A DNA stretch of 64,000 nucleotides from Microbulbifer sp. HZ11. Lineage in GTDB: Bacteria > Pseudomonadota > Gammaproteobacteria > Pseudomonadales > Cellvibrionaceae. A program made the position numbers and the translations under genes. This document shows, piece by piece, positions 52,082 through 61,284 of this stretch. The stretch covers positions 1,612,001-1,676,000 of the forward strand of contig NZ_JELR01000001.1 of assembly GCF_000708675.1 (NCBI RefSeq), written 5' to 3'. Each line of letters begins with the position of its first letter. Positions within the stretch are counted from its first letter, which is position 1. The notes beneath the pieces were generated by a model. The model had not been told where the DNA came from, searched no databases, and saw only the letters and a list, made by a program, of their open reading frames with translations.

Positions 52082-52120
52082 CGCTTATTTGTAACCAGGG
52101 AACAATAAGGAGTAATCTCG

Positions 52121-52840
52121 GTGCCCCCGATTTCCGCCCCAGACGCCCCTGCAGGCGAAGACTACCGAGCAGAAAACCTTTCACACGAACTGGAACTCAA
52201 TGGCCGCGAACTGCCGCGCTTTATTGCCGTGGAAGGCAACATCGGCGTAGGTAAAACCACGCTGGCCAAAAAGCTCGCTGCCACCTTCAATTACGATACG
52301 CTGCTCGAGCTCCCGGAAGACAACCCCTTCCTGGAGCGCTTTTACCGCGACCCGAAAAGCACCGCCCTTCCCACTCAGCTTCACTTCCTGCTGCAGCGCT
52401 CGCAACAGATTCAGGCTCTGCGCCAGGACGATATGTTCAAACCGGTGCGGGTAGCGGACTTTTTGATTGAAAAAGATCACCTGTTTGCCGAGGTCACCCT
52501 CGACAGCGACGAATTACTGCTCTACCGCCAGGTGTATCAGCACCTCACCCTGGAGGCTCCGAAGCCAGACCTGGTGATCTACCTGCAGGCACCGTTAAAC
52601 GTACTACAGGAACGTATTCACAAGCGCGGTATCGCAGCCGAGCGCAGCATCAGCAACGATTACCTGGCCACACTAAACGAGGCCTATACCAATTTTTTCC
52701 ACTACTACGATCAGGCCCCATTGTTGATCGTCAACTGTGCGGAAATCGATATCGTCGATCAGCAAAGTGACTACTTGCAGCTGGTGGAATACCTGTTGAA
52801 CGTAAAAAGCGGCCGTCACTACTACAATCCCGGGAAATAA
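52121..52840 (+). CDS. Deoxynucleoside kinase
   Basis: A dNK/Dgk-Dck family salvage kinase of 239 residues. The P-loop is IAVEGNIGVGKTTLAKKLA, followed by ELPEDNPFLERFYRDP, the DRx-like RVADFLIEKDHLFAE region, LVIYLQAPLNVLQERIHKRG (LID arginines) and ISNDYLATLNEAYTNFF. The start is GTG at 52121 with AAGGAG upstream; the first ~30 residues are a variable tail. Its ribosome binding site overlaps AACAATAA (52101-52108), an exact AAYAAYAA motif. It lies between folK and panB; in Pseudomonas those two are adjacent. Confidence 0.9.
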   Translation: MPPISAPDAPAGEDYRAENLSHELELNGRELPRFIAVEGNIGVGKTTLAKKLAATFNYDTLLELPEDNPFLERFYRDPKSTALPTQLHFLLQRSQQIQALRQDDMFKPVRVADFLIEKDHLFAEVTLDSDELLLYRQVYQHLTLEAPKPDLVIYLQAPLNVLQERIHKRGIAAERSISNDYLATLNEAYTNFFHYYDQAPLLIVNCAEIDIVDQQSDYLQLVEYLLNVKSGRHYYNPGK

Positions 52841-52938
52841 ACCTCTGACCCGGCGCGCTCGAAGCGCGACGCCCACAAGGCGTTGCAGCCGTTAACCTAC
52901 AAAGTCAGGGCCGAATGCCCGCAACGCGAGAAAACACC

Positions 52939-53754
52939 ATGCCCTATGGATCCAGCGAGCTGAGTAAACCCGTTACGGTACAGACTCTGCGAAAGATGAA
53001 AGCAGACGGCGAGAAATTTATCTGCGTCGCCCTGTATGACGCGCCCATGGCGGCAATGGCCCAGAAAACCGGCGTGGAAACCTTACTCATTGGCGACTCT
53101 CTCGGTATGACAGTGCTCGGTTACGACAGCACCATACCTGTCACCATGGAGCAGATGATCTACCACGTGGAAGCGGTGGCGCGAGGCAATAAAAAGTCGC
53201 TGATTATGGGCGATCTGCCCTTTATGACTTACGCCACCCCGGAGCAGGCACTCACCAACGCCACCCGGATCATGCAGGCGGGCGCGCACATGGTGAAAAT
53301 CGAAGGCGGCGCCTGGCTGGCGCCCACAGTAAAAATGCTGACCGAACGCGGAATTCCCGTGTGTGCACACCTGGGGCTCACACCGCAGTCTGTTCACAAG
53401 CTGGGAGGCTTCCGCGTGCAAGGACGGGACGACGAACGCGCTGGCGAGATTCTCGATGATGCGGTGCAGCTGGATGAAGCCGGGGCGGACCTGCTGGTAC
53501 TGGAGTGTGTGCCCTCAGACCTCGGCAAACGGATCACCGAAACCGTCACCATGCCCACCATCGGTATTGGTGCGGGCCCACACACCGATGCCCAGGTCCT
53601 GGTAATCAACGACATTCTGGGACTTACCGAAAAGCCGCCGAAATTTTCCAAAAATTTCCTGGTGGAGGCCGGTGATATTCCCGGCGCGCTGCGCAAATAT
53701 GCCGAAGACGTGAAAAACGGTGTTTTCCCAGACACAGACCACAGCTTCAGCTAA
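52939..53754 (+). CDS. panB: 3-methyl-2-oxobutanoate hydroxymethyltransferase PanB
   Basis: Ketopantoate synthesis from 2-oxoisovalerate and methylene-THF, the first step to pantothenate. The ATG at 52939 gives 271 residues with VTVQTLRKMKADGEKFICVALYDAP, GDSLGMTVLGYDSTIPVTMEQMIYH, metal-site and substrate motifs KIEGG and CAHLGLTPQSVHKLGGFRVQGR, and LECVPSDLGKRITE. Length is standard. panC normally follows panB, but here the next gene is a thioesterase. Confidence 0.96.
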   Translation: MPYGSSELSKPVTVQTLRKMKADGEKFICVALYDAPMAAMAQKTGVETLLIGDSLGMTVLGYDSTIPVTMEQMIYHVEAVARGNKKSLIMGDLPFMTYATPEQALTNATRIMQAGAHMVKIEGGAWLAPTVKMLTERGIPVCAHLGLTPQSVHKLGGFRVQGRDDERAGEILDDAVQLDEAGADLLVLECVPSDLGKRITETVTMPTIGIGAGPHTDAQVLVINDILGLTEKPPKFSKNFLVEAGDIPGALRKYAEDVKNGVFPDTDHSFS

Positions 53755-53784
53755 CAACAAGATTCCCGATAACAGGTAGGCAGC

Positions 53785-54612
53785 ATGGATTTCGAGACCA
53801 CTATCCAACATGCGCGCAATAGCGATCAATGGGAGATTCCTCCAGGCTGGAGCCAGGGGCGCGCCACTTTTGGTGGCCTGGTGGCCGCCATGCTGTACCA
53901 ACCCATCGAAGCAGCCCTGGAAAAAGCCACCGGTGAAGATGCACAAAATACACCGCTGCGCTCCCTGACCCTCTCTTTTGTTGCCCCCGCAGAAGCGGGC
54001 CCGTTGAACACCTCGGCGCGCGTTTTGCGCGCCGGTCGCTCAGCGGTGCAGATCGAGGCTCATGGGGCCCAGGGCGACCAGGTAACCACCGCCGCCCTCG
54101 CCAGTTTTGGCAAGCCCAGAGAATCTACGATTTCGGTGGGCGCGGGCAAGGCGCCGGACTTTCCGCCGCCTGATGACTGCCAGGCACTACCCTATATCGA
54201 GGGACTGGTGCCGGAGTTTACCCAGAAGTTTGATTATCGGCTGGGCGCCGGTGCCCTGCCTTTTACCGGTAGTGATGAAGGGCGTATCGGTGGCTGGATC
54301 CGGTTTAAAACAGACGACGAGGAGCCCACAGGCAGGCCCGCCAGTATCAGTCACCTCCTGGCGCTGATCGATGCATGGCCCCCGGCGGCGCTATCGATGC
54401 TGAAGACCCTGGCCCCCGCCAGCTCTTTGACCTGGACGGTGGAGTGGATGCCTGTGGCCCACACGATCTCTGCCGGCCCGAGCGACTGGTGGCAATACCT
54501 GGCGGAAGTGGAACAGGCAAAAGACGGTTACGCGGTCATTGCGGCACGCCTGTGGGATTCAAATGGGCAACTGATTGCACTCTCCCGCCAGACGGCCACT
54601 ATTTTCGGGTAA
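53785..54612 (+). CDS. TesB-like acyl-CoA thioesterase
   Basis: A 275-residue double-hotdog protein of the acyl-CoA thioesterase II (TesB-like) family. The first hotdog (1-115) has GWSQGRATFGGLVAAMLYQPIE and LRSLTLSFVAPAEAGPL; the second (about 145-273) has GWIRFKTDDEEPTGRPASISHLLALIDAWPPA and a C-terminal SRQTATIFG. It may hydrolyse acyl-CoA but the chain-length range is unknown. It occupies the place of panC, 30 bp after panB, and an AACAACAA motif (53753-53760) lies just upstream. Confidence 0.87.
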   Translation: MDFETTIQHARNSDQWEIPPGWSQGRATFGGLVAAMLYQPIEAALEKATGEDAQNTPLRSLTLSFVAPAEAGPLNTSARVLRAGRSAVQIEAHGAQGDQVTTAALASFGKPRESTISVGAGKAPDFPPPDDCQALPYIEGLVPEFTQKFDYRLGAGALPFTGSDEGRIGGWIRFKTDDEEPTGRPASISHLLALIDAWPPAALSMLKTLAPASSLTWTVEWMPVAHTISAGPSDWWQYLAEVEQAKDGYAVIAARLWDSNGQLIALSRQTATIFG

Positions 54613-54680
54613 GCAGATATCTTAAACCGTTGTAAGCGGGCGGCTGGTGGTGGCCGCCGGACGCCGCCAGCGCAGTAGGT

Positions 54681-55649
54681 TTAAAGCCACTTTTTCCAGC
54701 GAAATACCACCAGTTGGATAGCCACCGTAACGACCAGTAACGCGCTGAAAATCACAAACGCCTGGGGGTTCTCGGAACCCGGGATCCCTCCGACGTTCAC
54801 CCCCAACAGGCCGGTTAAAAAGCCAAGCGGCAGGAAGATCGCGGCGATAATCGACAGAACATACATGCGGCTGTTGAGTTGCTCGGAAATACGGCTCATC
54901 AGTTCTTCCTGGGTCACCGCTGCGCGCTCGCGCACCGCATCGATGTCTTCGATATGGCGAAGCAGGCGATCGCTCACTTCCCGCAGCTGCAGTCGATCCT
55001 GTTCCTCAATCCAGTCCAGTTTCTCCACCATCAGCCGCGCCAGAGCCTCCCGCTGCGGGGACAGATAGCGCCGCAGAGTGATGGTCTGCTTGCGCAGTAC
55101 AGCGAGATCCAGGCGCAGACTGCCACTGGCGCCGGTCACGACCCGGTCTTCCAGATCGTCGATGGTGTCTTCAAAGGTATCCACGGTGTCGCTCATCCGC
55201 CACACCAGCAGATCCGCAAGCTCCACTACCAGTCCAGCGATAGTGCACGGGCCGCGGCCACTTTCGAGCTGCTGGCAAAGGTCGTTAATGGAAAGCAGTT
55301 GACGCTTGCGGGTGCTGATGACCCGAGACTCCTCGGCCCACAGGCGAATGGATACCATGTCTTCCGGTTGCGACTCCGGATTGAGATTGACCCCGCGCAG
55401 GGCGATCAACAGACCCTCGCCCATGGAGGTGGTGCGCGGGCGGGTTTCCTCGGTGAGCAGTGCTTCGGCCACCAGGGAGTCCAGCCTGGCGCGGCCGCTG
55501 ATCCAGGCGCGAGCATCAGTATCCGTATAATCCAGGTGCACCCACAGGCGACCTTGTGCCGCGTTCCAGGTCTCGACCTCGGCCCAGCTCAGGCGACGGC
55601 CGCGCCCGTTGCCATCGAGTAAATAGGCGTGAATAAGGCCCGTCTGCAT
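54681..55649 (-). CDS. zntB: Zinc transporter ZntB (CorA family)
   Basis: A pentameric CorA-fold transporter for Zn2+ and related cations. The 322 residues form a large cytoplasmic funnel with a long helix (about 150-255, MSDTVDTFEDTIDDLEDRVVTG...), then two C-terminal TMs (MYVLSIIAAIFLPLGFLTGLLGVNVGG and VIFSALLVVTVAIQLVVF). The pore signature is GVN instead of the CorA GMN, which is the ZntB variant. It ends a minus-strand series after the mutarotase gene, with a 15 bp gap. Confidence 0.88.
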   Translation of the reverse strand: MQTGLIHAYLLDGNGRGRRLSWAEVETWNAAQGRLWVHLDYTDTDARAWISGRARLDSLVAEALLTEETRPRTTSMGEGLLIALRGVNLNPESQPEDMVSIRLWAEESRVISTRKRQLLSINDLCQQLESGRGPCTIAGLVVELADLLVWRMSDTVDTFEDTIDDLEDRVVTGASGSLRLDLAVLRKQTITLRRYLSPQREALARLMVEKLDWIEEQDRLQLREVSDRLLRHIEDIDAVRERAAVTQEELMSRISEQLNSRMYVLSIIAAIFLPLGFLTGLLGVNVGGIPGSENPQAFVIFSALLVVTVAIQLVVFRWKKWL

Positions 55650-55664
55650 GGGATAGCTCCCGCC

Positions 55665-56528
55665 TTAGCGGCTCAACTGGAGACGCGCGCTGGCGGATTC
55701 ACCGGCGCCCAGCCGCCAGCTATTGGCAAAGGCGTTGCCGTGCTCGACACATACGAAGCCAGCATAGTCCGCGCCAATATCGCCAATGGTGGCCGCCAGC
55801 TCGGCTCCCGGATTCCAGGTGATCACTGTGTGGCAGTTTTCACTGCGGGCCTTGATCGGGTTGGGTGTGATAATGGTCTGTTCTGCCGATGCATGCTCGA
55901 ACACCCGATCCACCTCGCCGGAAAAAGTCTGCTTCCCTTCAAGTCGGTCGCGGGCGAAGTCCCGGGTTTTATCCAGATACTCTACACCGGACAACCCCTC
56001 CACCTGGACCTGATTGACATCGGCAACCGCGAAATAGCTATGCAGCGCCCAGCTAAACTCCACGGTGCGATCAGCGGTATTGGTCAGCTCCAGCTCAAAG
56101 GTCAGTGACTGGCCCAGGCCAATGGTCAGCGCGCAGGCAAAGCTGTCCGCAAACAGCGCATCTCCAGTATGCTCGAATGATAATTTCAGCTGCACCTCGC
56201 CATCGGCGCGCTCCTCACTAGTGTCCAGGGTCCAAAGGCGCGAGCGCACCAGACCGTGCTTGGGCTTGGATGGGTCACTGCGGTTTTCGCCAAACCAAGG
56301 CAGGCACAGGGGCACACCACCACGTACCGCGGATTCTGGAGCAAATGACGCGGAAGGGCTCAGCCACAACAACGGCGCGCGTCCCTGGGCGGTAAATTCC
56401 AGTACCTGGGCCCCTTGCAGCGCAATTACTGCGCGGCATTGTCCGGTCTCCACCAATAACAGATCGAGGCCAGGCTTGCCGTACAGGGCGCCACTATCGG
56501 TGCGGGTGAGGTAATCGAGTGCGGCCAC
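55665..56528 (-). CDS. D-hexose-6-phosphate mutarotase (YeaD family)
   Basis: An aldose 1-epimerase-like beta-sandwich enzyme of 287 residues that equilibrates anomers of glucose 6-phosphate or related hexose phosphates. Diagnostic stretches are GAQVLEFTAQGRAPLLWLSPSASF, SAVRGGVPLCLPWFG (with a conserved Arg), FSWALHSYFAVADVNQVQVEGLSG (catalytic His) and the closing FVCVEHGNAFANSWRLGAGES (catalytic Glu). It is 64 bp after the MBL-fold gene and 15 bp before zntB on the minus strand. Confidence 0.9.
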   Translation of the reverse strand: MAALDYLTRTDSGALYGKPGLDLLLVETGQCRAVIALQGAQVLEFTAQGRAPLLWLSPSASFAPESAVRGGVPLCLPWFGENRSDPSKPKHGLVRSRLWTLDTSEERADGEVQLKLSFEHTGDALFADSFACALTIGLGQSLTFELELTNTADRTVEFSWALHSYFAVADVNQVQVEGLSGVEYLDKTRDFARDRLEGKQTFSGEVDRVFEHASAEQTIITPNPIKARSENCHTVITWNPGAELAATIGDIGADYAGFVCVEHGNAFANSWRLGAGESASARLQLSR

Positions 56529-56592
56529 GGGGAAACTCCTTTTCGCGAGGGGAGGGCAGATCGCCGCCGTCGGAGCGGCTTATGGTGAATGG

Positions 56593-57426
56593 CTAGTCTA
56601 GCGTTTCCAGCAGGGTATTTTCTATCGACGCAGCTGCGGAGGCCGAAGGATGAGTGCCGCGGGCCTCAACCTGAAGCCAGTCGAACCCCTCTTGCTGGCA
56701 AGCGTAAATACAGTTTGCCGCTTTGGCGGCGGCTTCTGACAGTGCCGCGCGGGCCAGCTCCAGACTGTTGTTCTTTTCACTGATGTGCGCGACCACAAGG
56801 TGCTGCAGCCTCTCACTTCCGACCCGCTGCAGGAATCCGGCAGCCTGCTGATTGCTGAGGTGCCCGTAAGCTCCGCCTACGCGCCGCTTCAGGGAGGGCG
56901 GGTAAGGTCCCTGGGCGAGCATCTGGGGATCGTGATTCGCCTCCAATACCAGGGCATCGCAGTCACCGAAGTGAGCCTCCACATGCGGGGTGATGGTACC
57001 GAGGTCGGTGAGCAGTCCCAGGCTGCTGCCGCGGCTGCGGAACACAAACTGCGCCGCCTCACGCGCGTCATGGGGAACCGCAACCGGGGTAATCTGGATA
57101 TCGCCAATCGCAAATGGCTGATGCCCTTCTATGAGCTGGATTGCCGGCAACGAGCCAATATCCCTCGCGCGCAGCGTGCCCGGGGTCAGATAAACCGGCA
57201 GCCGGTATTTGCGCGCCAGGGGGCCGACACCGCCCATATGATCGCTGTGTTCATGAGTTACGAGGATTGCGGAGAGGTCCGCGGGAGAGATACCGAGCCG
57301 CGCCATGCGCCGCTCGGTTTCCTTGATGGTGAAACCGCAGTCCACCAGCAGACAGTGATCACCACAGGCGACCAGAGTGCCATTGCCCTTACTGCCACTT
57401 CCCAGGGAGGCAAATCTGATCGCCAT
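56593..57426 (-). CDS. MBL-fold metallo-hydrolase (YycJ/VicX-like)
   Basis: A 277-residue metallo-beta-lactamase-fold protein. The metal-binding motif is THEHSDHMGG, with further ligands VPHDA and ALVLEANHD; the N-terminus IRFASLGSGSKGNGTLVACGDHCLLVDCG and the C-terminal LVVAHISEKNNSLELA match the YycJ/RNase J-like subgroup, which probably hydrolyses nucleic acids or nucleotides. Precise substrate unknown. It follows bamC by 18 bp, an order also seen in Pseudomonas relatives. Confidence 0.9.
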   Translation of the reverse strand: MAIRFASLGSGSKGNGTLVACGDHCLLVDCGFTIKETERRMARLGISPADLSAILVTHEHSDHMGGVGPLARKYRLPVYLTPGTLRARDIGSLPAIQLIEGHQPFAIGDIQITPVAVPHDAREAAQFVFRSRGSSLGLLTDLGTITPHVEAHFGDCDALVLEANHDPQMLAQGPYPPSLKRRVGGAYGHLSNQQAAGFLQRVGSERLQHLVVAHISEKNNSLELARAALSEAAAKAANCIYACQQEGFDWLQVEARGTHPSASAAASIENTLLETLD

Positions 57427-57444
57427 AATCGAGGGTACCCGCCG

Positions 57445-58620
57445 TCAGATCAGGTTCTGACGGATTGCCATCAGCAGTTCGGAGGCTTTTGCTCGCGGCA
57501 GCGGCAGGCCGCGGGTGTCCCGCACGCGCACTTCAATGGCCTCATCTACACCTCGCAGCACAACCAGATACCCGGGAATATCGGCATTCGGTGCACCACC
57601 AAGGCCCTGAAGATTGCTGAACAGCGCGGGCTGTACCTTGGCATTCAGGTCGATGTTCGCCAGGACCTGTTGCAGGCTGTAGGCATCCGCCTGTTTTGCC
57701 AGCTTGTCCTCGCCCTTACCAGAGCGCCAGCTGGAGAACCAGCCATCTTCTTCATCGGACAACTCGCGGTCCACATCGTAGGTCACATAGAAGATGCCGA
57801 TATCAGAGTCTTCCTTGTGCAGGCGGTATGCGCCGGTGTTCAGTGCATGGGATACCGTTGCCCAGGCGCGGTTCATGGCGAGGCCAAGGGACACGAACGG
57901 CTCTTTGCCCGCCGGCTCCATCACCTGCACTTTCACCTTGCCTCCACCGATGGCCTGGGCCACTAGAGAAGCTGCCGCTCCGCTGGAATCTGCCGCCAGG
58001 GCGGAAGACATCTCATCGATCATCCAACCTTCGCGCTCATCACTGCTGGACTGCGCAGGCCATTCGACCGCAACACTGGCCGGTGACTCCATAGGTACCG
58101 ACAGGTGACGCACGTGAATTTCGGTGGTGTCCGGCTGCACGCCGGACTCTACCTGCAGGCGGTACTTGTCTTTGGTATCCGGGTTTTCCCCGAAGGTCAG
58201 CCAGGTGGTTTCCATGGTACCGGCGCCAGCATCCGACATGGCGAGCTGCAGGCCGGTGGTACGCAGGAAGTAATGCAGCTGCGGCCAGACTTCATCTGGT
58301 GGCTGATTGACCAGCACCCAGCGGCGGTTGCCCAATTTTTGGATTTTTACCCGGTCGAGCCCCACATTGACCGAAAGCGCCTGCGGGCGGGGTACTACAA
58401 ATTCGCCCCGATCCACATCGGCGCTGATGTGCGGAACCTCGTAGAGTTCTTCCTGATGTTTGGCGGTAACCCCATCCGGCATCTGCAGCGGAGGCAGACT
58501 GTTGGCCAGCTGGTAGTCGTCACCGCGGTCGCGGAAATAGCCGTCGTCACCGAAGATGCCACAGCCGCTGAGGGTAGAAACCACGGTGCACAGCAGGGCT
58601 CCGGCAGTCAATTTTGTCAT
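57445..58620 (-). CDS. bamC: Outer-membrane protein assembly factor BamC
   Basis: A lipoprotein of the BAM complex. The N-terminus is a type II signal with lipobox LSGC (Cys20), then an unstructured part (LANSLPPLQMPDGVT, typical of BamC) and two helix-grip domains (roughly 100-220 and 240-385). At 391 residues it is slightly longer than the E. coli protein (about 344), as in Pseudomonas. It is placed between dapA and the MBL-fold gene on the minus strand, matching the known dapA-bamC gene order. Confidence 0.93.
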   Translation of the reverse strand: MTKLTAGALLCTVVSTLSGCGIFGDDGYFRDRGDDYQLANSLPPLQMPDGVTAKHQEELYEVPHISADVDRGEFVVPRPQALSVNVGLDRVKIQKLGNRRWVLVNQPPDEVWPQLHYFLRTTGLQLAMSDAGAGTMETTWLTFGENPDTKDKYRLQVESGVQPDTTEIHVRHLSVPMESPASVAVEWPAQSSSDEREGWMIDEMSSALAADSSGAAASLVAQAIGGGKVKVQVMEPAGKEPFVSLGLAMNRAWATVSHALNTGAYRLHKEDSDIGIFYVTYDVDRELSDEEDGWFSSWRSGKGEDKLAKQADAYSLQQVLANIDLNAKVQPALFSNLQGLGGAPNADIPGYLVVLRGVDEAIEVRVRDTRGLPLPRAKASELLMAIRQNLI

Positions 58621-58709
58621 TATTCGTACCTTGTCGAATCAATCGCGATCACGTTAGTCCAGTTACGGCGGTGCACGCCACCTCGGGTGTGCACACCCAC
58701 GCTCGACTG

Positions 58710-59585
58710 TCAGAGCACCCCGGCGCTGCGCAGTGCGTCACGCACTACACCGTGATACTCGGAAGACAGACCAGTGAGGGGCAGGCGAATTCCGCCGTCA
58801 ATACGGCCCATTTCCTTCAATGCCCACTTCACCGGTATCGGGTTGGACTCCACAAACAGCGTTTTGTGCAATATTTCGATGCGCTGGTTGATAGCGCGGG
58901 CAGTTTCGGCGTCACCCGCCAAGGCCGCTTCACACATTTGCGCGACGGCCGCAGGGGCCACGTTCGCGGTCACACTGATGTTACCGTGGCCGCCCAATAG
59001 CATCAGCTCCACCGCAGTAGCATCGTCACCAGAGTAGACGGCGAAGTCCTCGGGCACCAGATCGATCACTGCACGGGCGCGCTCCAGGTCACCTGTCGCT
59101 TCCTTGATACCGACAATATTACTGATGGCGCTCAAACGGGCCACGGTATCCGGCAGCATGTCCACCGCTGTTCGCCCCGGCACATTGTAGAGGATCTGTG
59201 GGATGGCAACGGCCTTGGCCACTGCCTTGAAGTGCTGATACAGGCCTTCCTGGGTAGGCTTGTTGTAGTAAGGGGTCACCAGCAGGCAGGCATCCGCGCC
59301 GCACTTGGCTGCGGTGGTGGTGAGCTCGATGGCTTCGGTAGTGGAATTGGCGCCGGTACCGGCAATCACCGGAATACGGCCCGCAACCTGATCCACAACG
59401 CGGCGGATGACTTCCAGGTGTTCGTGCACATCCAGGGTCGCGGATTCACCGGTAGTACCCACCGCTACCAGGGCGCGGGTGCCCTGCTCGATATGCCACT
59501 CCACCAGATCGTGCAGCTTGTCCCAATCCAGGCCACCATCTGCAAACATGGGTGTGGCAAGCGCCACCATACTGCCGGAAATCAT
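58710..59585 (-). CDS. dapA: 4-hydroxy-tetrahydrodipicolinate synthase DapA
   Basis: Condenses pyruvate with aspartate semialdehyde in lysine/DAP synthesis. The ATG at 59585 is chosen since AGAAGGAG lies just upstream, giving 291 residues. The class I aldolase site is complete: [11 protein letters not shown] (Thr-Thr), [20 protein letters not shown] (Tyr), ILYNVPGRT and the Schiff-base lysine in [10 protein letters not shown]. It is the first gene of the minus-strand dapA-bamC series. Confidence 0.97.
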   Translation of the reverse strand: MISGSMVALATPMFADGGLDWDKLHDLVEWHIEQGTRALVAVGTTGESATLDVHEHLEVIRRVVDQVAGRIPVIAGTGANSTTEAIELTTTAAKCGADACLLVTPYYNKPTQEGLYQHFKAVAKAVAIPQILYNVPGRTAVDMLPDTVARLSAISNIVGIKEATGDLERARAVIDLVPEDFAVYSGDDATAVELMLLGGHGNISVTANVAPAAVAQMCEAALAGDAETARAINQRIEILHKTLFVESNPIPVKWALKEMGRIDGGIRLPLTGLSSEYHGVVRDALRSAGVL

Positions 59586-59722
59586 TGCAACTCCTTCTCT
59601 AACCGGCCGGGGGCCGGCTGATACCACCTAAAAATGAATGCGGTATGTTACTGAGCGTGCCAGTTCGATGCCAGCGCAAAAAAGTCATCCCGCTGCGGAG
59701 AAACTCACCGCAACAAAATCGG

Positions 59723-60679
59723 TTAAATTTTGCGCTTTTTCCGCCTTTTTTTGCGCGGGGGGTAGAAGCTGTCCTCCCCTTCCGGACGGGTTTTGAAGCG
59801 GCGGTGCACCCACATGTATTGAGAGGGGTTTTCCCGCATGCGCGCTTCCACAAATTGATTCACCAGGACCGCATCTCTGTACTCGTCGCCAGAGGGTATC
59901 TCCTCGAGCGGTGGGTGCACCCGGACCAGATAGATTCCCTTTTCTTCCAGGCGGGTGACGGTGTAGGGCACCACCTTGGCTCGGCCGACCCGGGCAAAAC
60001 GGGAGGTGCCGGTCACCGTCGCCGTCTGAATACCGAACAGCGGCGCGAACACCCCCTGCTTGATACCGTAATCCTGATCCGGGGCGTACCAGACCGCGCG
60101 GCCACGCTGTAGGGCGCGCAACATGCCGCGCACATCTTTGCGCTGCAGCACGTTGGAACTTTCCCCGTGGCGCTCACGCCCCTTGCGTTGCATGTAATCG
60201 TACACCGGGTTTTTGTGCGGCCTGTACATGCCATCCACCGGGTGGCTCATGCTCATAAAAGCGGCACCAATCTCTAGGGTAGTAAAGTGCATGGCCATCA
60301 AAACCACACCTTGCCCCTGCTCGTGCGGCTGCTGCAGATGCTCGAGTCCCTCGATCGTGAAGCGGCGACGCAGCCAGCGACTGGATCGAAACCAGGCCAT
60401 GCCGGTTTCCATCAGCGCGATACCGTTGGAGGCAAAATTACGACGCAGCAGCTGCTCGCGTTTCATCGGGGAAAGTTCAGGAAAGCACAGGGCGAGGTTG
60501 CGCTCGGCGATCAGGCGGCGGCTATTGGCAAAGCGCAGCATCAGGCGACCAATCAGCCGCCCCAGCGATATCTGCCAGCGATATGGCAGCTGGGCCACCA
60601 GATACCAGGTCCCGAAGAGGAACCAGGTCAGCCAGTAACGGGGGTGCAGCAAAGCGGCGCGAAAGTGGGGTTTTTCCAT
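59723..60679 (-). CDS. Lipid A acyltransferase (LpxL/HtrB family)
   Basis: A membrane-associated late acyltransferase that adds a secondary acyl chain to lipid A. The ATG at 60679 is used because the following MEKPHFRAALLHPRYWLTW aligns with the HtrB start; upstream in-frame ATGs have no homology. The 318-residue protein has one N-terminal TM segment, the catalytic HX4E in MHFTTLEIGA, MYRPHKNPVYDYM, RKDVRGMLRALQRG, WYAPDQDYG and a C-terminal YMWVHRRFKTRPEGE. The basic tail RKKRRKKRKI is unusual in length. Whether it acts as LpxL, LpxM or LpxP cannot be read from sequence. Confidence 0.9.
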   Translation of the reverse strand: MEKPHFRAALLHPRYWLTWFLFGTWYLVAQLPYRWQISLGRLIGRLMLRFANSRRLIAERNLALCFPELSPMKREQLLRRNFASNGIALMETGMAWFRSSRWLRRRFTIEGLEHLQQPHEQGQGVVLMAMHFTTLEIGAAFMSMSHPVDGMYRPHKNPVYDYMQRKGRERHGESSNVLQRKDVRGMLRALQRGRAVWYAPDQDYGIKQGVFAPLFGIQTATVTGTSRFARVGRAKVVPYTVTRLEEKGIYLVRVHPPLEEIPSGDEYRDAVLVNQFVEARMRENPSQYMWVHRRFKTRPEGEDSFYPPRKKRRKKRKI

Positions 60680-60862
60680 AAAATGCGGATAACTGCGATC
60701 GGGAACAGGAATTCCGGCCATCACTACGGCCGAAACAAAGCGGCGCATTATAGCGCCGCAGCCCCATCGCCGGATATAGCCGGCACCGGGCAACGCCCAG
60801 GCCATCACAAATTAGCCCCGCAAGTCTATCCAGACAACCGTGCTTTGCTGCCTGGTAAGTGT

Positions 60863-61093
60863 TCAATGCCGAAGCAAGACGTCCAGTTCGTCCACGATTT
60901 CACACCAATCAGAGTCTTCAAGGATCGCCTCCCGCAGAAACTTGCGCTGGCTGTCACTCCAGAAGGTCGCCCCGGCCAGTTTTTCTTCCCCCGCCAAGTG
61001 ATGGCGACTCAAGAAATCCTCGATGGCATCGTTATCAGAACCAAGCCCTAACTGGGCAAAGAGATCATTCAGCGTGTGATGTCCGGTTTCCAT
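60863..61093 (-). CDS. DUF2789 family protein
   Basis: A 76-residue acidic protein of unknown function. METGHHTLNDLFAQLGL, IEDFLSRHHLAGEEKLAGATFWSDSQRKFLREAI and DWCEIVDELDVLLRH match the DUF2789 family, which is common in marine gammaproteobacteria and Pseudomonas. The ATG at 61093 is chosen because GGGGAAAGG precedes it. No membrane or signal sequence. It stands alone between the acyltransferase and aldo/keto reductase genes. Confidence 0.85.
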   Translation of the reverse strand: METGHHTLNDLFAQLGLGSDNDAIEDFLSRHHLAGEEKLAGATFWSDSQRKFLREAILEDSDWCEIVDELDVLLRH

Positions 61094-61284
61094 AACCTTT
61101 CCCCTTGGTGTGAGTTGCCGTTGTTGAGCAGCCCGCAGGATCAGCGCATGGCAGCGCCAGATCAGCCGACAGATGTTATCCAGTATAGATAACCATGCGC
61201 CAAACCGACCTGGCTTCACGGTCAGCTACCGCACCCCCTGGCTGCCGTCTCACTAACAGTGGGTGCCGGCGCAAGCCGTCAATT

